Origin: Pseudomonadota bacterium
Lineage (GTDB): Bacteria > Pseudomonadota > Alphaproteobacteria > Sphingomonadales > Sphingomonadaceae
NCBI GenBank assembly: GCA_023457895.1
Contig: JAEXAY010000039.1
Location: 62,001-126,000 of the forward strand
Length of the DNA stretch: 64,000 nt
Direction of reading: 5' to 3'
In this document: in pieces, positions 16,564 through 24,929 of the stretch
Position numbering within the stretch: position 1 is the stretch's first letter
Layout of the letters: each line of letters starts with the position of its first letter
Position numbers and translations under genes: made by a program
The notes under the pieces: generated by a model
Database searches by the model: none
What the model was told of the DNA's origin: nothing
Seen by the model: the letters and a program-made list of their open reading frames with translations, nothing else

Positions 16564-17466
16564 TCACGCCTCGTCCGCCTGCTTCTTGTTGGAGGCGGAC
16601 GCCGATTTGCCATCAACGCCAGCGATCGAGCTGCCCGTTACCAGATCATTTTGCGCATGGGCGAAATGATGCATGTGGAACACCGCGTCCATCGCCGCGC
16701 GTTTGCCGCGCAGTTCCTCGACATGGTTGACCGCCTGCTTGGTGAGCCAATTGCCGAGCCGGCCCTGCCCTGCGAGTTTCTTTGCCATCGCATCGACGGT
16801 GCTACGCAATTCATCGCGCGGGACGATGCGGTTGACCATGCCGAACTGCTCCGCCCGCTGCGCACTCATGCGTTCGCCGAGCAGCAGAAATTCCTTCGCG
16901 ACGCGCGGCGGCAATTCATAGGCATGGGCAAAATATTCAACGCCCGGAATACCCATCATCGGGTTGACCGGGTCCTGGAAGAACGCATCCTCCGACGCGA
17001 CGATCAGGTCACAGGTCCAGGCCAGCATCAGCCCGCCCGCAACGCACGCCCCCTGCACCATCGCGATGGTCGGCTTGGGCACATCGCGCCAGCGGCGGCA
17101 CATGCCGAGATATTGTTCCTGCTCGCGCGTGTAGAGCAATTCCGCCGCCGGTTTGTTGGTGTGCGGCGCGATCATCAGGCGCTTGTCGAATTCATGATGC
17201 AGGTCGCGTCCGGGCGTGCCGATATCGTGGCCGGCGCTAAAATGTTTGCCATTGCCGCCGAGCACGATGCAGCCGACACTGTCATCTTGCACCGCACGGT
17301 TGAAGGCATCATCGAGCGCATAGGTCATCTGGCCGTTCTGGGCATTGTTATAACCCGGGCGGTCCATCATCAGCCACGCGACCCCATCCTTCACCTCATA
17401 GTGAACCGGGGTTTCGGTTTCATAGACGATGTCGACTTTTTGCGGTTCGACCAGCTTGTTGTTCAT
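16564..17466 (-). CDS. Crotonase-family enoyl-CoA hydratase of the ipdAB operon
   Basis: This 300-residue crotonase homologue has an oxyanion-hole motif HFSAGHDI near residue 75 and a second, CVAGGLMLAW, near 140. It has an unusual insert (GRDLHHEFDKRL and following) and a Ser/Lys-rich tail (SASASNKKQADEA). The family hydrates enoyl-CoAs, but also includes hydrolases and isomerases. It overlaps the ipdB stop by 4 bp (ATGA), so it is coupled to ipdAB and likely acts on a rings C/D CoA ester. I do not assign it to a named mycobacterial enzyme because it is clearly different from EchA20, which is encoded at 14511. Confidence 0.8.
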   Translation of the reverse strand: MNNKLVEPQKVDIVYETETPVHYEVKDGVAWLMMDRPGYNNAQNGQMTYALDDAFNRAVQDDSVGCIVLGGNGKHFSAGHDIGTPGRDLHHEFDKRLMIAPHTNKPAAELLYTREQEQYLGMCRRWRDVPKPTIAMVQGACVAGGLMLAWTCDLIVASEDAFFQDPVNPMMGIPGVEYFAHAYELPPRVAKEFLLLGERMSAQRAEQFGMVNRIVPRDELRSTVDAMAKKLAGQGRLGNWLTKQAVNHVEELRGKRAAMDAVFHMHHFAHAQNDLVTGSSIAGVDGKSASASNKKQADEA

Positions 17467-18260
17467 GCAGCCTGCCTTTGCGCCGGAGGATTATCCTTGA
17501 TGACGCTATGCCTTATATTGTGCGGGTCAAGGCTGGCGATAACAGCCAGCGCCTCGGCGTTGGGGAGTGCGGTTACGGGAAGATCGCTACCGCCAACGAG
17601 TTCAAAGCCGGTCGCCTCCTGCACCTCGGCGAAGCTGACGCCCGGATGGAGCGAGACGACGCGGATCGCGTGATCCAGCCCGCCGAAATCCATGACGCAC
17701 AGGTTGGTGACGATGCTGCGCAGATCGACCCCGTCATAATTGCCGCCCGCAACGCGCTTCGCCGGATTATATCCGACCCCCGAAATCATGTCGACTTCAC
17801 CCGGCACGAACACGCGCGGCGAATGCGCCGGAAAGAAGAAGCTGTTGGGGTGGTAGATGGTGTTGCCCGGAAAACCGCGCACGCCGAGCATCTGCGTCTT
17901 GGGCTGGGCATGGGTGCCGCCCATGTAGGACAGGTTGATCTGCCCGAAGCGGTCGAGCTGCGTCGGCGTCACCATCGCATGGCGGCGGCCGGTCCATACC
18001 GCGCTGTCGAAGAAGCGCGAGAACGGAAGATAGCCGGCCCGCTTGCGCGCGTCATAGGCTCGCGGCCCCAGCGGCACCGGCTGCTCGACCAGATAGGCTT
18101 CGCCATCGGTCATCATCAGGTCGGGGCTGTGGGTGAGCTTGGCAAGCCCGGCGGCCAGGCGCGGCACCGGACCAACGCCCGTTGCGATCACCTCGCCATT
18201 GTTGCGGAAGGCCTCCGAACAAGCGAAAACGCACAGGTCTACCAGGGAAACTTCGGTCAT
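17463..18260 (-). CDS. ipdB: COCHEA-CoA hydrolase subunit IpdB
   Basis: This 265-residue protein belongs to the class I CoA-transferase beta family. It carries family stretches such as ATGVGPVPRLAA, LSYMGGTHAQPKT, FPGNTIYHPNSFFFP, and a late TNLCVMDF segment. In the steroid pathway IpdA and IpdB form a heteromer that is not a transferase; it hydrolytically opens ring C of a cyclic diketone CoA ester. The ATG at 18260 has GGAGGGG 7 bases upstream and is preferred to the GTG at 18266. A repeat separates it from ipdA. Confidence 0.86.
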   Translation of the reverse strand: MTEVSLVDLCVFACSEAFRNNGEVIATGVGPVPRLAAGLAKLTHSPDLMMTDGEAYLVEQPVPLGPRAYDARKRAGYLPFSRFFDSAVWTGRRHAMVTPTQLDRFGQINLSYMGGTHAQPKTQMLGVRGFPGNTIYHPNSFFFPAHSPRVFVPGEVDMISGVGYNPAKRVAGGNYDGVDLRSIVTNLCVMDFGGLDHAIRVVSLHPGVSFAEVQEATGFELVGGSDLPVTALPNAEALAVIASLDPHNIRHSVIKDNPPAQRQAA

Positions 18261-18275
18261 ACTCACCCCTCCGTT

Positions 18276-18345
18276 CGTGTCGAGCGAAGTCGAGACACGC
18301 TAGCTCGGCCTGCCCGCCTCTCGACCAAGCTCGAGGCGGGCGGGA
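18276..18345. repeat. Palindromic repeat, class D
   Basis: Two adjacent hairpins: CGTGTC-n12-GACACG at 18276-18299, with the core TCGAGCGAAGTCGA, and CCTGCCCGCCTC-n12-GAGGCGGGCGGG at 18309-18344. This fills the ipdA-ipdB gap. Related TGTCGAGCGAAGTCGAGACA elements are common between genes of sphingomonads, from memory. The GC-rich second hairpin has no T-run on the minus-strand downstream side. Confidence 0.8.
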
Positions 18346-18363
18346 TTTCATGTTTATCGGCCA

Positions 18364-19242
18364 TCAGAATGTCGGCAGCGGGAGAGCCGCGACCGCCTCC
18401 TTTCCACCTACGGATTCGATATAATCGGCTTCGGACTTGCCGACGAAGCGGTCTGCGGCCTCGGCCCAGTTGCCGGGATCCTTGGCGGCGTCGGCATAGG
18501 CCTTGAACGCCTTCATGTCCCAGCCATAGTTGGGCGGCATCGACGAAGGATGCGCGCCGCCCGGGATTTCGGTGACGCCGCTGACGAAGCAGCGCTCGAT
18601 CACATTATAATGGACGTCCGCTTCATGGGCATCCTCCATGCGCTCGACCAGTTCCTCGCAGCTCACATAGGTCTTGTCCGCCGCCTTGGCGAACCATTCG
18701 TCATAATAGGTGTCGGCGCCCAGCATCTGGACATTGCCGCGCCAGTCGCTGCGCGTCACATGGAGGAGCGCCGCATCGAGCTTGATGGCGGGCTGCGCGA
18801 TCAGCACTTCGCCATCTTCATAGGGCGACTGGACCGTTTTCAACCCGCCGATGGCGGCAAGATCGGTGCCAAGGCCAACCCGGGTCGGCAGGAACGGCAA
18901 CTGGAACGCCGCCGCCTTCAGCCCCCACTGGAACATGCCCTCGTCCAGTTCGAGCACTTCGAGGCCGCCCGCTTCGCGCGCCTTCCTGAACCAGGGCTCG
19001 AGCGGGATTGCATCAAGCGAGACGAAGGCGAAGATCAGTTTCTTCACCTTGCCCGCCGCGCACAGCATCCCGACGTCCGCGCCGCCATAGGCTGCGATGG
19101 TCAGGTCCTTGAGATCGCTGCGCAGGATCTCGCGCACCAGCGCCATCGGCTTGCGCCGCGGCCCCCAGCCGCCAATGCCGATCGTCATGCCATCCTTCAG
19201 CTGGCCGACGATGTCCGCTGCCGTCATTCTCTTGTCCAACAT
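18364..19242 (-). CDS. ipdA: COCHEA-CoA hydrolase subunit IpdA
   Basis: This 292-residue CoA-transferase alpha-family protein starts MLDKRMTAADI. Seen: GIGGWGPRRKPMALVR near residues 22-37, AYGGADVGMLCAAGKVKK near 51-68, and DEGM with Glu101. IpdA homologues share the MxDKR start, GIGGWGxRRKPMA and the DEGM segment, and mutation work on the actinobacterial enzyme pointed to a Glu near position 105. With IpdB it opens ring C. The start at 19242 matches the family N-terminus; the GTG at 19257 would add a non-conserved stretch. The ribosome site (GGGAG) is very close to this ATG, so the exact start is not certain. Confidence 0.87.
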   Translation of the reverse strand: MLDKRMTAADIVGQLKDGMTIGIGGWGPRRKPMALVREILRSDLKDLTIAAYGGADVGMLCAAGKVKKLIFAFVSLDAIPLEPWFRKAREAGGLEVLELDEGMFQWGLKAAAFQLPFLPTRVGLGTDLAAIGGLKTVQSPYEDGEVLIAQPAIKLDAALLHVTRSDWRGNVQMLGADTYYDEWFAKAADKTYVSCEELVERMEDAHEADVHYNVIERCFVSGVTEIPGGAHPSSMPPNYGWDMKAFKAYADAAKDPGNWAEAADRFVGKSEADYIESVGGKEAVAALPLPTF

Positions 19243-19275
19243 AGCTCCCACACTCACTACTTTATCATTGCCGCA

Positions 19276-20223
19276 TCACGCCGCGGTTGTTTCAGCCGGT
19301 GTTCCCTGCTGCGCCGCCTTCATCGCGCGCTGCCATTCCCATTCATGCCCCCAGATGCTGATGCCGGTATGCTTGGTCACTTCCCAGCTGGCAGGATCGA
19401 TCACAAGGCTATCGCAGCCGATCTCAAGATCAAAGCCGCCAGGCGTTCGCACATAAAAACCAACTGTTTCATCGTTGAAATGCTTGCCCAGCGTCGCGCT
19501 TTCGACATAACCGAGCGCCTTCATCCGGTCGTGCGCCTTGCCGACCTCCTCAAGGTCCGGATATTGCAGCATGATATGGACTGCGCCGGAGGGTGGAACC
19601 GGACCTTCCCCGAATGCAATCGAATGATGGCGGCCATTGTCGGCATGCAGGAACGCAAAGCCCATGCCGGGGTCTTCTGCGCCGCCACCCCCAAAGTAGA
19701 AGCGCGGCATATCGGTTTCATGGAAACCCACGACGTCGCGGTGGAAGGCCAGCACTTCGTCGAAATTGGGCGCGGAGAAAACCGCATGGCCCATCCCCAT
19801 GTCGCCGGTGATGAATTTTTCGATGCCGAGCGGCGAGACAAAGGGTTCGCTGACGCTGCTGTCACCTGAGAAAAATTCAAGACCATTGCCCGCCGGATCG
19901 CTGGTGCGGAACAGGTGAGACACGCCGCGTCCGCTGGCTTCCGCATCGCTCGCCCATTCGACCGGACGGCCCGCCGCCTCGATCCGCCCGGCAAGATCGC
20001 GCAAATCCGCCTCGCCGGCAATTTCATAGCCCGCCGCCTTGAACCATTCGCGTCCCGTATTTTCGATACGGATACGAAAAGGCCGCTGGTCGACACGGTA
20101 GAGCGCAGCGCCGTCGGCTGCGTCAGGAGCGCGCATCACGCCCGCGACCCGGGTCAGAAACTCATCCCATTTTTCCGGCTGCGCGGTTTCGACCACCACA
20201 TAACCAAGCGCCTTCACGCCCAT
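19276..20223 (-). CDS. hsaC: Extradiol dioxygenase HsaC (3,4-DHSA dioxygenase)
   Basis: This 315-residue two-domain vicinal-oxygen-chelate dioxygenase performs meta-cleavage of the steroid catechol 3,4-DHSA. The Fe(II) ligands fall at His146 (MGHAVFS), His216 (AVHIML) and Glu267 (DLEIG), the same spacing as HsaC/BphC. The active-site His200 (RHHSIA) and Tyr257 are also present. The ATG at 20223 has GGGGAG 6 bases upstream; the longer upstream frame is a shadow of the neighbouring SDR. It is read leftward, away from hsaA and hsaD, and starts 2 bp after the SDR stop, ahead of ipdA. Confidence 0.92.
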   Translation of the reverse strand: MGVKALGYVVVETAQPEKWDEFLTRVAGVMRAPDAADGAALYRVDQRPFRIRIENTGREWFKAAGYEIAGEADLRDLAGRIEAAGRPVEWASDAEASGRGVSHLFRTSDPAGNGLEFFSGDSSVSEPFVSPLGIEKFITGDMGMGHAVFSAPNFDEVLAFHRDVVGFHETDMPRFYFGGGGAEDPGMGFAFLHADNGRHHSIAFGEGPVPPSGAVHIMLQYPDLEEVGKAHDRMKALGYVESATLGKHFNDETVGFYVRTPGGFDLEIGCDSLVIDPASWEVTKHTGISIWGHEWEWQRAMKAAQQGTPAETTAA

Positions 20224-20225
20224 GC

Positions 20226-20993
20226 TCAACTCCCCTTGACCAGATCGAGAAAATAGGGTCGCTCCCCGCCGCCATCGACATTGAGGCGCGCGCCCGAAAC
20301 ATAAGCCGCCAGCGGCGACGCCAGATAAAGGACCGCATCGGCGATATCCCCGCCGCGGCCCATGCGCTGGAGCGGCAGCGATTGCGCCACCCTCGCCTGC
20401 GCCGCCGCGTCGCCATAGGTTTCCTCGGCGGTTTCGGTCTGCATCAGGCCGACGATGATCGCATTGACGCGGATGCCCGCCGGACCCCATTCCTGCGCAA
20501 GGCTTTGCGTCATGTTCAAAAGCCCCGCCTTGGCCGCGCCGTAAACCGTCGTACCCGGCGCTGGCCGCGCACCCGCCACACTGGCGATATTGACGATATT
20601 GCCTCCCGACCTCACCAGATAGGGATAGGCCGCCTGCGCCATATAAAGCGGCGCGAGCAGGTTGAGGCGGACAATCGCTTCAGCAAAGCGCGGGCTGGCG
20701 GTCGCAGCATCGCTGGAAGGAGAGCCGCCCGCATTGTTGACCAATATATCGAGGCCACCATTTTCCGCCGCGACAGCCTCGATCAGCGCCTTGCACTGAT
20801 CGGGATCGCGAATATCGGCCGAATGGAAGCGGACGCCCTCGATCGCCTCTTTGGGCGGATTGCGCCCGCACACTGCCACGGCACAGCCCGCGTCGCGCAG
20901 CCGCGCGGCGATGGCCCGGCCGATGCCGCGCGTACCGCCGGTGACCAGTGCGGTCTTGCCCTCGAGGGACAAAAGCTGCGAAATCCCGTTCAA
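20226..20993 (-). CDS. SDR oxidoreductase, first gene of the long minus-strand run
   Basis: This protein of about 255 residues has TGGTRGIGRA, NNAGGSPSSD and the active-site YGAAKAGL, so it is a classical NAD(P)-dependent SDR ending in a YVSGARLNVDGGG segment. No ATG fits well. A TTG at 20993 follows AGGAGG by 4 bases and is taken as the start; other frames upstream run into the AT-rich promoter. The gene is the promoter-proximal member of the operon that continues with hsaC and ipdA. Its substrate is not evident; a hydroxysteroid or a hydroxylated seco-steroid is a reasonable guess. Confidence 0.75.
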   Translation of the reverse strand: MNGISQLLSLEGKTALVTGGTRGIGRAIAARLRDAGCAVAVCGRNPPKEAIEGVRFHSADIRDPDQCKALIEAVAAENGGLDILVNNAGGSPSSDAATASPRFAEAIVRLNLLAPLYMAQAAYPYLVRSGGNIVNIASVAGARPAPGTTVYGAAKAGLLNMTQSLAQEWGPAGIRVNAIIVGLMQTETAEETYGDAAAQARVAQSLPLQRMGRGGDIADAVLYLASPLAAYVSGARLNVDGGGERPYFLDLVKGS

Positions 20994-21055
20994 GACACCT
21001 CCTGCGCTTTCACAGAGCCTATGAAAGAATGTAGCTCCGCTCAACTTAAAAAAAT

Positions 21056-21114
21056 GGCATATCGAAAGTCAAACCGGTTTTCAATTGACGATTTGCGTAT
21101 TTTTTGCGAGTTAT
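21056..21114. promoter_or_regulatory. Divergent promoter pair between the ipd/hsaC operon and the hsaA operon
   Basis: An AT-rich stretch in an otherwise GC-rich region. The minus-strand promoter candidate has -35 TTGAAA (21079-21084) and -10 TATGCC (21056-21061) with a 17-bp spacer. The spacer contains most of the perfect palindrome AAACCGGTTT (21071-21080). The plus-strand candidate has -35 TTGACG (21085-21090), touching the first -35, and a weak -10 AGTTAT (21109-21114). GATTTGCGT lies at 21090-21098 and a 13-bp imperfect tandem repeat (tattttttgcgag / ttatttttacgag) follows. The promoter assignment is inference from consensus. Confidence 0.55.
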
Positions 21115-21169
21115 TTTTACGAGTTTAAGATACCGCGGATGAGTCGCGGATCGCGAGGAGGAGTGATTG

Positions 21170-22384
21170 ATGGCAAGCGAAACGCAGGCGCCCGGCCCGG
21201 CTGATACCATACCTACCCATGATGAACTGGTCGCCCGCGCCCGCGCGATGAAACCCCGCCTCAAGGAACGCGCGCGCAAATGTACGCTCGATTATAATGT
21301 CCCTGCCGAAACCGTTGCGGAAATGCAGGAAGCCGGATTTTTCCGCGTACTCCAGCCGAAGCGGTGGGGGGGATATGAAATGCACCCCAACACCTTTTTC
21401 GCGATCCAGCGCGAACTGGCCGAAGGCTGCATGTCGACCGGCTGGATCTATGGCGTGATCGGCTGCCATCCTTATGAACTCGCGCTGTTCGACAGCCGTG
21501 CGCAGGAAGAGGTGTGGGGCAAGGATGATTCGGCGCTGGTTTCCTCAACTTACCAACCGGTAGGCAAGGTCGAGCGTACCGAGGGCGGCTTCCACCTTTC
21601 CGGTCATTGGGGCTTTTCCAGCGGCTCGAAACATTGCGACTGGATTTTCCTCGGCGCGATGGTCCCGCCGGCCGAGCCGGGTGGCCCGCCCGACATGCGC
21701 ACCTTCCTGCTGCCGCGCAGCGATTATGAAATCATCGACGGCAGTTGGGATGTGTTCGGCCTGCAGGGCACGGGCAGCTTCGACATCGTGGTCGACCGTG
21801 CGTTCGTGCCCGAATATCGCACCCACAAGGCGGTTGACGGCTTCCTCTGCAACAATCCGGGGCAGAAGGAGAATACGGGACCGCTCTACACCCTGCCCTG
21901 GGCGCAGGTGTTCGTGCGCTCGGTCTCGACCGCAGCCTTCGGCGGCGCGCGGGCGGCGGTCAATGGCGCCGTCGAGATCATGAAGGACCGCGTTTCGACC
22001 AATACCGGCAAGGCCTCCAAGGCCGACCCGATTCTCCACGCCGCGATCGCCCGGGCCTATAGCGACATTGGCGAAATGGAGCGCACGCATCAGGCGACGT
22101 TCGACGATCTCATGGGCTATGCGACGCGGGGCGAGGAAATCCCCATGGAAAAGCGCGCGCTCTATGCCTATCAGTCGGCTTCGGTGGTGCGACGCCTTGC
22201 GGACCTTGTCGACGACATGATGCCGCTGCTCGGCGGACGCGCCATCTATATGTCGAGCCCGATCGTGCAGCCCTGGCTCGACCTTTGTGCGGCGCGCGCG
22301 CATGTCGCCAACGACCCGAACAACCGCTCAAGCGATGTCGTCGGCAGCCTGATCGGCCAGCCGCCGGCCTTCACCTTCCTCTGA
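21170..22384 (+). CDS. hsaA: 3-HSA 4-hydroxylase oxygenase component HsaA
   Basis: This 404-residue flavin-dependent monooxygenase has the acyl-CoA dehydrogenase fold (group D). It would hydroxylate the phenolic seco-steroid 3-HSA at C4, using FMNH2 from a reductase (HsaB). Seen: FFRVLQPKRWGGYEM near residue 58, GWIYGVIGCHPYELALF, HLSGHWGFSSG, and GLQGTGSFDIVVD near 200, all typical of HsaA/HpaB-like C2 oxygenases. The ATG at 21170 follows GAGGAGG by 7-8 bases; the preceding TTG is less likely. It heads the plus-strand operon. No hsaB flavin reductase gene is in the window, so the partner must be elsewhere. Confidence 0.9.
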   Translation: MASETQAPGPADTIPTHDELVARARAMKPRLKERARKCTLDYNVPAETVAEMQEAGFFRVLQPKRWGGYEMHPNTFFAIQRELAEGCMSTGWIYGVIGCHPYELALFDSRAQEEVWGKDDSALVSSTYQPVGKVERTEGGFHLSGHWGFSSGSKHCDWIFLGAMVPPAEPGGPPDMRTFLLPRSDYEIIDGSWDVFGLQGTGSFDIVVDRAFVPEYRTHKAVDGFLCNNPGQKENTGPLYTLPWAQVFVRSVSTAAFGGARAAVNGAVEIMKDRVSTNTGKASKADPILHAAIARAYSDIGEMERTHQATFDDLMGYATRGEEIPMEKRALYAYQSASVVRRLADLVDDMMPLLGGRAIYMSSPIVQPWLDLCAARAHVANDPNNRSSDVVGSLIGQPPAFTFL

Positions 22385-22399
22385 CCGGGACTGCAGGAC

Positions 22400-23218
22400 A
22401 TGACAGAGCTACGCACCACCACCATCCGTGTTTCCAGCGGTTATGACATTCATCTGGCCGAAGCAGGCGATCCGTCGCACCCCGCGGTCGTGTTCATTCA
22501 TGGCAGCGGACCGGGCGCTTCGGGAGCGTCCAATTTCCGCCAGAATATCGATGCGTTCGTTGGGGCGGGTTTCCGCGTCCTCCTTCCCGACATGATTGGC
22601 TATGGCGGTTCATCAAAACCGGAAGGCATCGACTACACGCTCGCCCTGTTTACCGACACGCTCTACGAGGCGCTACGGATTCACGGGATCGACAAGGCCC
22701 ATCTCGTCGGCAATTCGCTCGGCGGCGGGGTCGCGATCCAGATGACGCTCGATCATCCGGAATTTTCGGGCAAGCTCATCATGATGGCGCCAGGATGCAT
22801 CGAGGAACTGCCCAAATATTTCGCCATGCCGGGGATCGCCAAGATGGTCTCGGGCTTTGGCAGCCCTGATTTCAACATCGACGAGCAGCGCCGGCTCGTT
22901 TCGAACCTTGTCTATGATGCGTCGAACATTTCGGACCAGCTGGTCGAGGAGCGTTTCGCGGTCGCGCGGACGCAGCCCAAGGATGTGCTCGCGCGGATGA
23001 AAACGCCCAACCTCCAGCCGCGCCTCGGCGATCTCAAGCAGCCGATCCTCGTCTTCTGGGGGCTCAATGACGAATTCTGCCCCGAAAGCGGCGGCCGCTA
23101 TTTCCTCGACCAGTGCGAGGATGTGCGGGTGATGACCTTCAACAAGGTCGGCCACTGGGTCCAGGTCGAGCGCGCCGACGAGTTCAACCGCTATTCGGTG
23201 GAGTTCCTGCGTGGATAA
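22400..23218 (+). CDS. hsaD: Meta-cleavage product hydrolase HsaD
   Basis: This 272-residue alpha/beta hydrolase cleaves the C-C bond of the meta-cleavage product 4,9-DSHA to give HIP (DOHNAA) and a C6 hydroxydienoate. The oxyanion motif HGSGPGAS starts at residue 34, the nucleophile Ser106 is in GNSLGGG, the Asp is in WGLNDEF and the His is in KVGHWVQ, so the triad is complete. It follows hsaA after 15 bp and overlaps hsaE by 8 bp. It is close in size to the BphD family. Confidence 0.92.
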   Translation: MTELRTTTIRVSSGYDIHLAEAGDPSHPAVVFIHGSGPGASGASNFRQNIDAFVGAGFRVLLPDMIGYGGSSKPEGIDYTLALFTDTLYEALRIHGIDKAHLVGNSLGGGVAIQMTLDHPEFSGKLIMMAPGCIEELPKYFAMPGIAKMVSGFGSPDFNIDEQRRLVSNLVYDASNISDQLVEERFAVARTQPKDVLARMKTPNLQPRLGDLKQPILVFWGLNDEFCPESGGRYFLDQCEDVRVMTFNKVGHWVQVERADEFNRYSVEFLRG

Positions 23219-23987
23219 GGCCGCTCATTATGGCGAGGAGCTTTACACCGCGCTGCGCCAGCGCCGCACGGTCGAGCCGCTGATCGCGCGCGATGCCGCG
23301 CTGACTATCGACGATGCCTATGCCATCTCGCTCGATGCGCTCGCCCGTCGCAAACAGGACGGCGAAAAGGTCATCGGCAAGAAGATCGGCGTCACCTCCA
23401 AAGCGGTGCAGGATATGCTCGGCGTGCATCAGCCCGACTTCGGCTTCCTCACCGATCGCATGTTCGTCGAGGGCGATATCGATATTGCGGCCAACGGCCT
23501 GATCCAGCCGCGCGCCGAAGCGGAGATCGCGTTCATCCTCCAGGACAGCCTCAACGGCCCCGGCGTGACTGCGGCCGATGTCATTGCCGCCACCCGATAT
23601 ATCGCGCCCTGTTTCGAGATCGTCGACAGCCGCATCGCCAACTGGAAGATCGGCATCGTCGACACGGTCGCCGATAACGCAAGTTGCGGCGTGTTCGTGC
23701 TCGGTGAAGCGCGCGCCGACCCCCGCGCGCATGACCTCCCTGCCCTCCACGTCAGCGTGACCAAGAATGGCGCGCCGCTGTCCGAAGGCTATGGCAGCGC
23801 GGTTCAGGGCGATCCGGCCCAGGCGGTGGCCTGGCTCGCCAACACGCTCGGCGCCTATGGGGTGACGCTTGATGCGGGCGACATCATCCTGTCGGGGAGC
23901 CTCGTGCCGCTCGAAGATGCAAAGGCGGGCGACCGGTTTGAAATGACGCTGTCCGGCATCGGCAGCTGCACGGCGAATTTTGTCTAG
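23211..23987 (+). CDS. hsaE: 2-hydroxypenta-2,4-dienoate hydratase HsaE/TesE
   Basis: This 258-residue protein of the MhpD/hydratase-decarboxylase family adds water to the 2-hydroxydienoate released by HsaD, forming a 4-hydroxy-2-oxoacid. Family signs include GKKIGVTSKAVQ, the metal-binding acidic pair in RAEAEIAF near residue 100, and SGSLVPLEDAKAGD near the end. It starts with a GTG at 23211 inside the end of hsaD, which implies coupled translation, and is followed 12 bp later by hsaG. The order hydratase, dehydrogenase, aldolase is the usual one for meta-cleavage lower pathways. Confidence 0.92.
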   Translation: MDKAAHYGEELYTALRQRRTVEPLIARDAALTIDDAYAISLDALARRKQDGEKVIGKKIGVTSKAVQDMLGVHQPDFGFLTDRMFVEGDIDIAANGLIQPRAEAEIAFILQDSLNGPGVTAADVIAATRYIAPCFEIVDSRIANWKIGIVDTVADNASCGVFVLGEARADPRAHDLPALHVSVTKNGAPLSEGYGSAVQGDPAQAVAWLANTLGAYGVTLDAGDIILSGSLVPLEDAKAGDRFEMTLSGIGSCTANFV

Positions 23988-23999
23988 AAGGAAGCAAGC

Positions 24000-24929
24000 G
24001 TGACCAGGGTTAAGGCTGCCATCATCGGTTCGGGCAATATCGGCACCGACCTCATGATCAAGATGATCAAATATCCGCAGAATATGGAGCTGGTCGCGGT
24101 GGTCGGCATCGACCCCAATAGCGAGGGGCTGGCGATGGCCCGCGAACGCGGCATCGCGACCACCCATGAGGGGATTGAAGGTCTCAGGAAACTGCCCTTT
24201 TATGACGAGATCGGGATCGTCTTCGACGCGACCTCGGCTTATGCGCACAAGGAGCATGACGCCGCCCTGCGCTCCGATGGCAAGCAGGTAGTCGATCTGA
24301 CCCCGGCCGCGATCGGCCCGTTCACCGTGCCGACCGTCAACATGGGCCAGTATCTCGACCAGCCGAATGTCAACATGGTGACCTGCGGCGGACAGGCGAC
24401 GATCCCGATGGTCGCCGCCGTATCGCGCGTCGGCAAGGTCCATTATGCCGAAATCGTGGCATCGGTATCCTCGCGCTCGGCGGGACCGGGCACGCGCGCC
24501 AATATCGACGAGTTCACCCGAACCACCGCGCGCGCGATCGAGGATGTCGGCGGCGCGACCCGGGGCAAGGCGATCATCATTCTCAATCCGGCCGAACCGC
24601 CGATGATCATGCGTGACACCGTGTTCACCCTGTCGGAAGGTGCGGACGAAGACCAGATTCGCCGCTCGGTCGAGGATATGGTCGCCGAGGTGCAGAAATA
24701 TGTTCCGGGTTACCGGCTGAAGCAGGAAGTGCAGTTTGAACGCTTCGGCGATAACAACCCGCTGAAGATTCCCGGACAGGGCGAGTTCACCGGCATCAAG
24801 ACCTCGATCTTCCTCGAAGTCGAGGGCGCGGGCGATTACCTCCCCTCCTATTCCGGTAATCTCGACATCATGACCGCCGCCGCCAAGGCGACTGGCGAAC
24901 TTCTCGCGCAGCGGAGGATACAGGCATGA
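24000..24929 (+). CDS. hsaG: Acylating acetaldehyde/propionaldehyde dehydrogenase HsaG
   Basis: This 309-residue DmpF-type dehydrogenase oxidises the short aldehyde made by the aldolase to its CoA ester. The NAD loop SGNIGTDLM is at the N-terminus, the catalytic Cys is near residue 129 in VTCGGQAT, and GPGTRANIDEFTRTT follows. In steroid ring A breakdown the aldehyde is propionaldehyde, giving propionyl-CoA. The start is GTG at 24000 with AAGGAAGC just upstream. It overlaps the aldolase gene by 4 bp, fitting the known aldolase-dehydrogenase channeling complex. Confidence 0.93.
   Translation: MTRVKAAIIGSGNIGTDLMIKMIKYPQNMELVAVVGIDPNSEGLAMARERGIATTHEGIEGLRKLPFYDEIGIVFDATSAYAHKEHDAALRSDGKQVVDLTPAAIGPFTVPTVNMGQYLDQPNVNMVTCGGQATIPMVAAVSRVGKVHYAEIVASVSSRSAGPGTRANIDEFTRTTARAIEDVGGATRGKAIIILNPAEPPMIMRDTVFTLSEGADEDQIRRSVEDMVAEVQKYVPGYRLKQEVQFERFGDNNPLKIPGQGEFTGIKTSIFLEVEGAGDYLPSYSGNLDIMTAAAKATGELLAQRRIQA

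Noticed and set aside
20994..21169. KstR or KstR2 operator
   Set aside because: I looked for the TetR-type motifs known from mycobacterial steroid regulons and did not find a convincing match in this gap; the AAACCGGTTT palindrome is different.
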